25,000 bases of DNA from Mesostigma viride (Eukaryota; Streptophyta; Mesostigmatophyceae; Mesostigmatales; Mesostigmataceae): the NCBI GenBank assembly GCA_009746045.1, contig RPFO01000256.1:1459156-1484155 (forward strand), written 5' to 3'. The notes under the pieces are model-generated. The model was not told where the DNA came from. It saw only the letters and a list, made by a program, of their open reading frames with translations, and did not search any database. The position numbers and the translations under genes were made by a program. Shown in pieces: positions 9,150 to 17,884 of the stretch (its first letter is position 1; every line of letters begins with the position of its first letter).

Positions 9150-10843
9150 TGTCCCATCAGATCCCTTCTTCTAGAGAGGGCGTCTGGCACCACATTCTGT
9201 GATCCTGGGACATACTGCACAGAGAAAGGATAGAATCCCCCTAGGTACTCCATCCACCCAGCCATCCTCTTACTCATCCTACTCTGTTCTAGCACGTGCA
9301 CCAAGGGCCTGTGGTCAGTCATCAGGGTGATAGACTCTTGCCCTAGCCCATCTGTAGCACTGCTAGCCACAGAAAACTGAGCTCCCTTCAACAGATGCTC
9401 CCACTTGTGACATGCTACCACTAAACCCAGCAACTCCTGCTCGTGTACAGGGTAGTTACGTTCAGCTGAGCTCATGGTTTTAGACATGTACTCCACTGGC
9501 TGTGGTCCATAGCCATGGTCTTGCATCAGCACAGCACCTATGGCGCCTTGAGAGGCATCTGACCTAACCTGATAAGGTAGATCTGGGTTGGGACCCACTA
9601 GCACAGGGGTGGATGTGAGCTTCTGCTTCAACAGGTCAAAGGCCTGCTGACACCTATCTGTCCACTCAAACTGAACATCCTTCTTGATTAACTCAAGCAA
9701 GGGGGTGGAGATGGCAGCCATGTCAGGGATAAAACGCCTGTACCACCCCACCATGCCCAGGAAGGACTTGACATCATGTGCAGACTGCAACACAGGCCAC
9801 TCAAGGATGGCAGCAATCTTAGCATTGTCAGGTGTCATACCCAAGGAACTCAACTTGTACCCTAGGAACCCCACTTCATGCCCCCACTCCACCTTAGACC
9901 TCTTGACAGACAAGTGGTAGTGCTGGATGACCTTCAGGACCTCCTCCACGTTCTCCAGATGCTCCTTGAACGTCTTTGAGTGCACCAGGATGTCGTCCAT
10001 GTAGGCCACCACGCAGGTCCTGAACACGGGTCTTGCAGGGTCACACAGGTGGGCAATGTCTTTGAACCTGGGATTCCTGAGATCAGGGGAGATCTGAGGC
10101 AGAGAGTTCCCTGTCAGATGGCCAAAGATAGCATTCACAAACATCTGCATAGTAGCTGGGCTGTTGGAGGCCCCCATGGGCATCACAGTCCACTGGAACT
10201 GACCCCAGGGTGTGGAGAATGCAGTTTTTGGAATGTCCTCAGTAGCTATCCTGATCTGCCAGAACGCGTGTCTAAGGTCAAACTTGGTGAAGTAAGATGA
10301 TCCAGCTGTCCTCTCTAGCAGCTCATCAATCCGTGGCAAGGGATACTTGGACTTCACTGTGACCTTGTTCAGGCCTCTCAGATCAATGCACAACCGCCAT
10401 CCACCATCATGCTTGGGACAAGCAAACACCCAGAGCTGAAAGGACTATTGGCAGGAAGAATGAGTCCAGCTTCCAACAGGCCTGTCAAGATCACCTTCAG
10501 CTCTGCCATCTCAGCTGGCCCCATCCTGTACATGGGAACAAAGGGAGGCCTGGCACCATCCACAAGCTTGATGACATGAGTGATTGGCCCTTCAGGGGGT
10601 ACTGTGGCATTTTGTCCTCAAAAATGGCAGCAAACCTGTCCAAAAGGGCATCATGCAGCTTCTGCTCCTCCTCTGTGACAGCTGGTACTGGGTTCACAGC
10701 ATTCACCGTGTGGCCATGAGTCTCATCAGAGGGTGAGTTAGGAACCAGCTGTAAGAGAAAGACGTGTTCCACTGGGTAAGTAGCCAGGTAAGACAAGGTG
10801 TGATTGGCAGACCATACGTGCTTAAGTAAGTGCAGCACGTTTC
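9150..10843 (-). CDS. pol: Reverse transcriptase and RNase H, three frame breaks
   Basis: The N-terminal leader (LLDRFAAIFEDKMPQYP) shifts frame at the C run 10595-10599 and again at 10413-10414. From 10429 to about 9166 the frame is open. RT shows CIDLRGLNKVT, catalytic FDLRHAFWQI (Asp at about 10279), FTMP-box-like VMPMGASNSPATM and YMDD (9992-10003). Between the MPMG box and YMDD there are about 30 extra residues compared with most Ty3 RTs. RNase H follows: RSDASQGAIGAVL, SSAERNYPVHEQELL, LMTDHRPLVHVL and DALSRR, so its acidic residues are present. The RNase H 3' end breaks at the C run 9163-9165. All breaks are single-base length changes at short runs. Confidence 0.93.
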
Positions 10844-11466
10844 TCTTCCAGTGAAGGCACCTTGACGTCCTCCTTGGCACCTGCAACCCCTCTCCCATCA
10901 TTGACAGCCTCATTAGTAGAACAGCACTCTGTGACTGGTCTTTCTCCCCCCTTAATCACTGTGGTGGCGTCCCACACTGACCCATCCTGAAACTGCACCA
11001 CCTTCTCAGACCACAAGATGGCAGGATTAGCAGACTCCAACCATGGCATCCCCAGAATCACATCAGCAGCAGTGAGTGGAATGACATCTGCTGTGACAGA
11101 CAAGGTTTGACGTGAGCACACTTGAAAAAGCAGTTGCACGTAGCCAGGTGAGTTACTCTGCCTACCATCAGAATATTGGACCTTAACAGGCACAGGGTGG
11201 GGGAGCACTGGTAGATGCAGCTCCTGCACCAAGGAAGTGGAAATGTAGTTACTTCCTGCACCTGAGTCAATCATGAAGAGACATAAAGGCTGAGCCAAAG
11301 GGACTGGCACGTTCAACAGCCTAGCCTGGAACTTCAAGAGTTGACTGGGAATAGGAGGGCCCAATGGGGTGGTGGAATCAGAGGCAGACAAGTTGTTCAC
11401 AGGACGGACATGCACAGCAGGCAAACCAGTTAACTCCACCGCTGGACGTAGTCCTGGGGGCTCCAC
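10822..11466 (-). CDS. pro: Retropepsin-like aspartic protease
   Basis: Opens in the -1 frame relative to gag and has no good ATG, which fits expression as a Gag-Pro fusion. The active site FMIDSGAGSNYIS lies near 11257-11280 (catalytic Asp at 11268), and the second hallmark VILGMPWLES follows. It cleaves the Gag-Pol polyprotein. The frame ends at 10822 only because of an apparent extra A in the run at 10840-10842; removing it continues E-E-N-V-L-H-L-L into the RT leader. Confidence 0.9.
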   Translation of the reverse strand: MEPPGLRPAVELTGLPAVHVRPVNNLSASDSTTPLGPPIPSQLLKFQARLLNVPVPLAQPLCLFMIDSGAGSNYISTSLVQELHLPVLPHPVPVKVQYSDGRQSNSPGYVQLLFQVCSRQTLSVTADVIPLTAADVILGMPWLESANPAILWSEKVVQFQDGSVWDATTVIKGGERPVTECCSTNEAVNDGRGVAGAKEDVKVPSLEEKRAALT

Positions 11467-11475
11467 TAGTTTTTT
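11436..11475 (-). promoter_or_regulatory. Programmed -1 ribosomal frameshift signal at the gag/pro junction
   Basis: The heptamer A_AAA_AAC (11475-11469) is in the exact gag phase, directly before the gag TAG. The -1 frame opens straight into protease (CTA GTG GAG CCC). Eight nucleotides after the heptamer, CCCCCAGGACTACGTCCAG can form a GGAC/GTCC stem, possibly extended by CC/GG pairs to 11436. Heptamer, phase, spacing and product all match known retroviral -1 frameshift sites. Use in vivo is inferred. Confidence 0.82.
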
Positions 11476-13216
11476 GGCAGCTCAGGAGGATGATCTGAAG
11501 ACGAGCTCCCCACTGAAGGCTGCACCTGCTGATCCTCTATGCCGTCTGCCTCTCCTTCTCCCTCCTCCTCCTCTGCTAGGAGGTGCCACAGGGCGTTGAC
11601 CATCCGACGCCTGTCTTGCCTGCTGAAGCCCTTGGGCTGGAAGGGTCCCTTGCCCGAAGCCTGGAAGTTGGGTCTAAACCCAGGCTGTGCCCTGTGGTCG
11701 CTCTGGCTCACCCCAGGAGGGAAGATGGGTGGTCTGGTGAATGGAAGAACCCCCTGAGGACCCTTGGTGTCGCTTGGGAACTGGTCTCGCTTGGGGCAAT
11801 CCCGTGCAAAGTGTCCCAGCTGGCCACACGTGAAACAGGCTCCTTTGGACTGCTCCATGGCACTGAGCTCCTCCATCACAGCGTTCAGCTGGTTCAGGGG
11901 CTTCTTAACAGCAGGCGCCTGGTTGCCTGCAGCAGGCTCCCACTTGAGGGAAAAGTCAGGGACACGGCACAGCGTGAGGGCATAAGACAGCACAGTATCC
12001 CACTTCCACTCGACATAGTCGAAAGGGGAGAAATGCTTGTCAATATCCACCCTGACTTGAGGGGGAGCCCATGCAGAAACCTGTGAAGAGCTTCAGAATC
12101 AGAGCACTGGGGGATTTTGGCCCTCAGGTTGGTAAACGTCTCTACGTATTGTGGTAGTGTCAGGCCGGACTGAGTACAGTTGGCCAACGCGTCCCGGTCC
12201 AGACGGAGCTGGTCCTGGGGAAGGAGAAAACGTCGAAATGAAAGCATGAGAGATGGCAAATCCTTGCAAGTATTACCTGCCGAGGATCGTAAAAACTCAT
12301 CAAACCTGTCGGCTGCACTGTCGCTCATTCGCTGTCGAACCATCTTCTTCTGGATGTCCAGGGAAAGTCGTTCTTCCGCTCGTTTGCCGTAGTTAGCAAA
12401 GTGGATAGCGAACACATCCTGGAATCGAGTAGAGAAATGATCGAAACTGCGGTGGGTTAGATTGGTGAGCGACAGCTTGTCTACGGATTCGATTTTTGGA
12501 AATGGCGGGGCGGAACCTTGATGCGGTGGTATAGTGACGGTCACGGGGACGTCGCTGGCGGGGGTGGTGAAGGTGACCGAGGTCGTCTGCGCTGGATCCT
12601 GCCTATCGCTATCCTGCGTCTCATTCCTCGTAGTAACTGCGGTACTATTAGGTAAAACCCTTCCGTCACCCAACCGAGGAGCCTCTCTCCCCAATCCAGC
12701 AACCATGTCACGCATGGCCGCCTCCTCCTCCTCAATTCTCTGACGAAGTCTTCCCACATCCTGTTCCACCTCCTCCACCATCTTTCTATACATCGCTGCG
12801 TGTTGTTCATCGTGTAATAATCTGATTTTAGCTGCTGAGAGGCGATCCGCTGCAAGTCTGGTCCCGTCTCTTCCAGGCGTGGTATTTAGCGGGAAAAGAA
12901 ATGAAGAAGATGCACTCCGCACAGGACTCGTTCGCGCGCTTGGAATCCTGGGCGACAGTGACGCTCCTCGACCCACGCCTGTCAGCGATGGTTCGCCTGG
13001 TTGGAGACCAGATGCAATGACGGAAAACTTGGGCCCTATGGACAACGAGGGCCGCCTCACTTCAGACATAGAAGTACGGTTGAAATCAAGTTGACGCCGT
13101 GGAGTACGAGCAGTTGTCTCAGCACCTTCCCTAGCAATGGGTTCCAGAGATGATGACGGATCTCCCAAACCTTGATTAGTAGGGGGTAAAGGTGATTGTG
13201 TCTTCGAACTACTCAT
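11466..13216 (-). CDS. gag: Gag polyprotein (capsid plus nucleocapsid zinc knuckle), one frame break
   Basis: Starts at ATG 13216 (MSSSKTQSP), 215 bp after the primer binding site, and ends at TAG 11468-11466, about 583 codons. A low-complexity, Arg/Ser/Pro-rich N-terminus is followed by a coiled-coil-like stretch. Next comes a Ty3-type capsid domain (FDHFSTRFQDVFAIHF to FLHGLPLK, about 12440-12060). The nucleocapsid CCHC knuckle CFTCGQLGHFARDC is at 11796-11837. The frame changes near 12056, where AAGTCAGG would read through as K-V-R-V-D-I-D if one G were present. The final codons CCA AAA AAC TAG form the frameshift site listed next. Function: virion-like particle assembly and RNA binding. 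High confidence in identity; the frame break may be a sequencing indel. Confidence 0.92.
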
Positions 13217-13431
13217 ACTTCCACATGGAGTCGCGATCGTCTGCCTAGTAGAGACAACGGTTACGGCTGACTTCTAGTGTTACAGAGCAAGACAGTCACA
13301 TCAGGATGTGTCTCAATCTGTAACACCGTAAGTTTTCCGCAACTCTATGAATCTTCTCGGATGACAGACATCTGATCAACGTTGTACTACCCGGAAGGTT
13401 GCGACTTCAAGAGAAACACCAAAGTAGAGAT

Positions 13432-13443
13432 CCTCCGATACCA
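13432..13443 (-). promoter_or_regulatory. Primer binding site, initiator-Met-tRNA-like
   Basis: One base inside the 5' LTR the minus strand reads TGGTATCGGAGG, close to the standard iMet-tRNA primer site TGGTATCAGAG, with one internal mismatch over the first 11 bases. Its position fits minus-strand DNA priming. Confidence 0.8.
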
Positions 13444-13620
13444 ATGTAACGACTAAAAATGATCATCAACATCATCCACAGTCCAATATGAAAGATCTTT
13501 TACCTGGGTTGCTTTCCTGAGTCGCAGAACTTCAAGTATCCGAGCAACGTTGAGATGGAAATTCCACAGCACGTGATTTAGGGAATCACAACCCCTTGTA
13601 GACACAAAGACAAGCTCGTG

Positions 13621-13656
13621 TATAGACGGCCTCTGTGGAACTGAAGGTCGTCTATA
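13621..13656 (-). other. Hairpin in the LTR leader (R-U5)
   Basis: TATAGACGGCC and GGTCGTCTATA pair over 11 bp (one G-T type mismatch) around a 14-nt loop. The same hairpin is at 4935-4970 in the other LTR. It lies downstream of the TATA-like box, so it would be in the genomic RNA leader. A packaging, dimerisation or translation role is possible but unproven. Confidence 0.6.
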
Positions 13657-13963
13657 GCCAAGGGGCTCTTATGGATTGGACAACAAAGCCAAGCTTTATT
13701 ATACCATGGTGAATCAAAACCAACGTAGCAACAATGGCGACCCCACGTCCTTGATATCGACGTGCTTGTCGAGCTTGCTCCAACCTTAGCCTGAAGAGAA
13801 CCAATCAGAACCATGGAATCCTATACAAGATCTTCGTATCCATCCTAGTCACACAAAACAGAACAACACCACACACAGCCTGGCAGAATCTTTCCATGAG
13901 ATCTTAGATCTGTCGTGAGCACTGAAGTCCCAAAGGAGCATTTAAGACTCAATAGTACCAACT

Positions 13964-14082
13964 AACAAACTACAACCCCACGTGGATCAGGCCACGACCA
14001 ATGAGGGCTCCTATCAGTAGTATCAGCCAACAAACTACAACCCTACGTGGATCAGGCCACGACCAATGAGGGTTCCTATCAG
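13964..14082 (-). repeat. Tandem direct repeat in 5' LTR (same pair)
   Basis: Units 13964-14017 and 14029-14082 match the pair in the other LTR. This copy lies about 260-380 bp upstream of the TATA-like box, on the side expected for an enhancer. The CACGTG core in one unit would suit bHLH or bZIP factors. Confidence 0.85.
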
Positions 14083-14229
14083 TTGGCTGACAAAGTATCA
14101 GCTCCAAGTACCGTCGTCTTAGAAACCTCATAACTTTCTCAATACTGATCCAAAAGTCCTCGAATAAAAGCCAAACATTCACAAAACAAAGGATGTAACA
14201 ACAAAGTCATTTTTGCTTGTTACAGGGAG

Positions 14230-14533
14230 CGACTTCCTTTCCCCCTTGGTCTGCGGCTGACTGTGGTGTGCGGGGGGAGCTCATGCCCCTTCCGGGTCAT
14301 GCCCATGTTGGGCTCTGGTCCGGCGACCCGCAGTTGGCCGCACAGGGTAGGATTCGTAGATGGGAGGGCATTGCCTCTAGTAAGGGGCAACGCATGGCCT
14401 TTTGAAAAGGCCACTGAGACTGGGCGCACTTGGCATGGGACGGCCAGGGAGGCAATATGACCGGGGGTTCTGGGAAGCAAGCCAGTGTGGAATGGGTGGG
14501 ACCTCTACCGCCCCGCTCTGGTTTGCATTCCTG
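14230..14533. other. Host-gene 3' flank after the chromovirus, no gene seen
   Basis: G/C-rich sequence continuing from the GGGAG duplication. No conserved reading frame, RNA gene or TGTAA-type polyadenylation signal was found. It may be the displaced 3' flank of the metallo-beta-lactamase/CNB gene. Confidence 0.5.
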
Positions 14534-14650
14534 TTAATTGATTAATTAATTAATTAATTAATTATTAATAATTAATTGAACACGTGCTTCCGTTGGGGAA
14601 TCACGGAGTTTCAACCCCGATGAATGGATGGATGTACAAACAATTCTACC
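14534..14650 (-). repeat. LINE 3'-end fragment with (TTAA)n tail
   Basis: On the minus strand: a (CATC)n-like stretch, CCCCAACGGAAGCACGTG, then an AT tail of TTAA units (14534-14578). It matches the 3' UTR module seen at 22670-22848 and 24205-24345. Orientation is set by the tail. Confidence 0.65.
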
Positions 14651-14692
14651 AGTTCTATTGTTTCTATTAAAAATTAAATGAAATTGAATTGG

Positions 14693-14885
14693 AACATAGC
14701 TCCGTTGGGAGACGTCCGTCCTATAGTCAGCAACATTGGTGCGAGAGGTCCCCAGTTCGATTCCGGCCTGGATTCATTTGCAGATCGCGTTTTTCTGCGT
14801 TTTCCGCGGACCGGCACTGAACGCAAATGGTTTTCACCTTTGCGGCGTGCCAAATCAGAATAGCTCCGTTGGGAGTACATGTAGC
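14693..14885 (+). repeat. tRNA-like SINE fragment
   Basis: ATAGCTCCGTTGGGAG (14698-14713) resembles a pol III A box and CCAGTTCGATTCCGG, about 50 bp on, resembles a B box. The T stem and D arm do not pair well, so this is not a working tRNA. A second ATAGCTCCGTTGGGAG lies at 14862-14877. The same string is the reverse complement of the LINE 3' hairpin described elsewhere, so a LINE 3' end is an alternative reading. Confidence 0.45.
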
Positions 14886-15060
14886 ACATACCCCTTGAAT
14901 TGAATTGAATTGAATTGTAACATAACTCCGTTGGGAGAATATGTAGCACATATCCCTGAGAAGGGGCATATGGCCTATAATACATTCTAGGCTACTTCCT
15001 GCAAGGGTGGGAATGTAAGCGACACTTGCTCTAGGTGCACCAGGGCACCTGCACCCTCAT
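14886..15060 (-). repeat. LINE 3'-end module with (CAATT)n tail
   Basis: The minus strand reads GGTGCAGGTGCCCTGGTGCACC, then ATGCCCCTTCTCAGGG, CTCCCAACGGAG (14928-14940) and a tail of CAATT units (14899-14924). It matches the plus-strand module at 21585-21761 over about 150 bp, with gaps. Confidence 0.7.
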
Positions 15061-15120
15061 GATCGATCACGCTATGCCCAGCTAAGGGGGAGCATGTCAT
15101 GTGGGGGAAGATCATCATGG

Positions 15121-17881
15121 CTATAAAGGAGCTAGGGCATGGCTTCTCAAGCAACAAGCCCTCGACCTTCGCGAGGAAGCCGACATCGCCCGGCGCAGCC
15201 ACAATGTCATCCTCAAGCACTTCGACCAGCAGGCAGGTGAGACCTCCACGAGCCTTCTTGAGGCATTTAAGCGCGCCATTCTTGCCCCCATGTTACTCAC
15301 TGGTGAGCTGGACATGTCGGCTGTCCGCCTCCCCCGCGCGCGGGGGAAGGCTGGCCCGGCACCCGTGCTCCTCACCTTTAAGTACATGGCGGACAAGCTG
15401 GAGTTCCTTAAGGGGACGTGGCGCGCCGAATATTTTCCGCGCCAAAAAATTCGCGGTACCAGCCGTACCGTGAAAAGTGGGTGCACGGTGGGCGCACCCC
15501 TTGCGGAAGTGGCCATGGCGACTGCGTTTAGGCGAAACTAGCAATGTAGGGCTAGAGAAATGCCAAAAAATTGCTCGAATGTTGAATACGATGATTTAAT
15601 GATGTTGGGTTGTGGCGGCAAGTAGCTGGTTTACAATATCGCTGCTTTCTTTTACTGCCATCGGCATGGGGGGTAAACTGCATTTTTTGGTCGCGCGGAA
15701 TAAAATAGAATTCGTGATAGCGGCAGTAAATTCTCAGTTTTGGGGGTCTTTTTGATCGTGAAGGATGCATTAATATCGGTAGCATTGACTTCCAAACCGA
15801 ACTGGTGCTTTTTGCTACATTTTCGGCCATTCTCGGTAAGTAATTCTTCAGGCCTGCGCAGTGCATGTCGGAACCTTCCATGGAAGAACGGCCGTTGTTG
15901 CGCGCCTGAGCGAGGGATCTGCGAGGGCAATGTAGATATTTGTCGCGAATGTTATGTGCTATCAGTTCTTTCTTCTATGAGCTCATCGTTCGAAGGTTTT
16001 TGCGTTCTTTTTGGGCAGTTTCCGCCAGCTAGCTCGCCGTTGCTTGCCGAATACCTGGCAGCTTTAGATTGTTTTCGTTGATGTCGTGGTCAGGGCCGCT
16101 TCAGTCGAAGCCTATAGCTTCTCGGGAAGGTTTAGGGCATTTCATAAAGCTTGTTCTGGCAAGGATGGTGTGCGTATGGACGCTTCTTGTTGTGTGAGAG
16201 TGACGCACCCTCTCTTCGCAGCGGCATCACAGCGCTCATGCGCTGGAGGACCGCCAATGGTTTCTTTCCATTTGATCGTGCAGGGGAGGAAGTGTTTTAT
16301 TGACGATCATGTTGGAGATATTGCATTTGTGTGACTGCATGTAGATAGCTGCCACCATTGGTTTATTTGAGCTTTCCCTTGATATGATGATGTGAAAAGA
16401 CTGCGATGTGCTGAACCAACCATGGTTGACATGGTTGACTGCATGCAAGCTTTGTATGCCATGATCTCCTCGGTTCCTTGCCCTCCATAGTTCCAATTTG
16501 TTGCCCATCTCAGGTAGGGCAGTGACGTAGTTGTTTCTGTGTTGATTAGCTTGGTTGGCATAAACCTTACACTCTAACCTGGGAGAAACATAGATAATGC
16601 TGGTTAGGCAATTTTAGTGCCATCATCATTATTGCTATTCACATGCTCATATGTCTGGCCATGCTCGAGGGAGGGTGAAGGTGTATGAGGTGTGTGGCCA
16701 CCCCTTTGTACCTCATAACATATTCAGCATGTATTTGATGCATGTTGGATGGCATGTAAAGTGTAATTGTGTTTACTTGGTTACTGAGTGGTCCTTAGCG
16801 CCTGTCAGGTGGTCGTCTAGGGAACCCATCAGTGCGTGTCACAGTGACCCCAAACCTTGAGCATGTGTCGTCTTCAGTGTGCAAGAGTTAATTATATGTG
16901 CTTTTGGTCATAGATTTGCTGAGTTCTAATCATGAAGTTTAAAGGTAACCTTGGGTTGACTATTGTGTATGCTCTCTTGGCATGTATGCCTAACGATCGT
17001 GTTGCTATGCTTGGGCTGGCAAGGTTGGCCATGCCGAGGGCAGGTGAGGGCAGATGAGGTGCCTAGCTGTTTGCTTATGTTTTGTGATCGAGTAGGGCAT
17101 GCTTTCAGGCTTTTTGGATGGAAAACATCATGCCTAACTGGCCTTGTACAAAGAAAAACCTCCTTTAGCGCATGTTCAGGTTTTAGCACGTTTAACTTTA
17201 TAACTTGAGCTAGACTTGTCGGAATGACCTGGGACTTGGAAGACCGTTGTCCCCCTGTTAGACGGATTTTCGCTGCAGAAAAAAGTATTTTTTTGACGTG
17301 TTTATAAAAAGTTATTCCCAATGTCCGGTAAAAAAAGGGTCGTTTTGCGGGGAAATTAATAACTGTTCGAGGTTTTGCCCTTTCCATGATGTAAATAGCT
17401 CAGCAAGCTACAAACTCAGGGAACTAAAAACGCTGCAGACAGTTTTGCAAATAAATGTGTGCATTGGCTGGGGCATACCCAGCCCTAATGATTAGCGTCT
17501 TTTGCTATTTATAGCGCATTATTGGCGTATATATGGGGGTAGTACCCCCAACAAGTGCATGGACAACTCTCTAGAGATGTTATTTAGTGCCCCCAATCAT
17601 AACTTAGCATTGTGCAAATGAATTTCAAGTGATAATAGCATAGGTCAATTTTTAAGGGTTTTGGGGTGCCACCTCCCCTTAAATGCCGCAAGAAGCTCTC
17701 GGAGACTCGCTTCACGCTGGACGACGACTTGACCCTGGCCCAGCAACAGCGGCGACGCGAGCTATGGCCGACCTACCTTCAGCTCCGGCAGAGCGCAAGG
17801 GGGAAGCCGGTATACTGGAGGGGGGCGGTCATCCACGTTGACCACAAGCCCTGGCAGCCCCCTCCTGCCACCTCGGACTAG
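15121..17881 (+). pseudogene. LINE ORF1 fragment (copy 1), split by a TTAA element
   Basis: Coding parts are 15121-15411 and 17679-17881. They join as EFLK/CRKKLSETRFTLDDD and end ATSD-TAG. The 5' part (REEADIARRSHNVILKHFD) parallels copy 2 at 20830-20890, and the 3' part (RRRELWPTYLQLRQ, KPVYWRGAVIHVDHKPW) parallels 21120-21260. The LDxDL plus Arg-rich LWP pattern is like the C-terminal region of LINE ORF1 nucleic-acid-binding proteins. The copy is 5' truncated; no ORF2 follows directly. Confidence 0.7.
15412..17678. mobile_element. TTAA-flanked, piggyBac-type DNA element (non-autonomous)
   Basis: Flanked by TTAA at 15408-15411 and 17679-17682. Imperfect terminal inverted repeats: GGGGACGTGGCGCGCC on the left, and GGGGAGGTGGCACCCC reading inward from the right, 13 of 16 matching. 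Removing the element with one TTAA restores LINE ORF1 exactly (EFLKCRKK, as in copy 2). Interior is AT-richer than its flanks. Open frames at 15740-16081 (+), 16086-16334 (+) and 16926-17387 (-) show no transposase motifs. TTAA target duplication and G-rich termini are piggyBac superfamily traits; the assignment is inferred. Confidence 0.8.
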
Positions 17882-17884
17882 GAA

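Larger units (their letters stand above)
4759..14224 (-). mobile_element. Full-length Ty3/Gypsy chromovirus-type LTR retrotransposon
   Basis: A 9,466-bp element bounded by near-identical LTRs that start TGTAAC and end GTTACA, and flanked by the 5-bp duplication GGGAG at 4754-4758 and 14225-14229. Coding order on the minus strand is gag, protease, RT, RNase H, integrase, chromodomain. RNase H before integrase marks Ty3/Gypsy, and the chromodomain after integrase marks a chromovirus. A primer binding site and polypurine tract sit where expected. It lies antisense in the 3' flank of the metallo-beta-lactamase/CNB gene. By eye the LTRs differ by one indel and one substitution, so insertion is recent. 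Confidence 0.97.
13445..14224 (-). repeat. 5' LTR (780 bp), probable promoter of the element
   Basis: Second LTR copy, upstream of gag on the minus strand. A TATA-like stretch (TATAATAAA) lies at 13695-13703 reading toward gag, leaving about 250 bp of likely R-U5 before the primer binding site. The R start and polyadenylation site are not identified. Confidence 0.97.

Noticed and set aside
10408-12060. Other gag-pol frame changes as programmed frameshifts
   Set aside because: No X_XXY_YYZ heptamer in phase; they interrupt conserved domains and are one-base length changes.
14230-14530. Further exons of the metallo-beta-lactamase/CNB gene beyond the chromovirus
   Set aside because: The protein already ends in a family-like C-terminus at 4687, and no CNB-like or other conserved frame appears after the insertion.
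14698-14775. Possible tRNA gene (A and B box-like sequences)
   Set aside because: D arm and T stem do not pair properly and no acceptor stem is visible; better read as a SINE or LINE end.
15425-15450. E2F-like site (TTTTCCGCGCCAAAA) near the left end of the TTAA element
   Set aside because: A single motif match with no downstream gene; could easily be chance.
15740-17387. Transposase inside the TTAA element
   Set aside because: The three open frames are 82-153 residues, have no recognisable catalytic Asp blocks and no mutual continuity.
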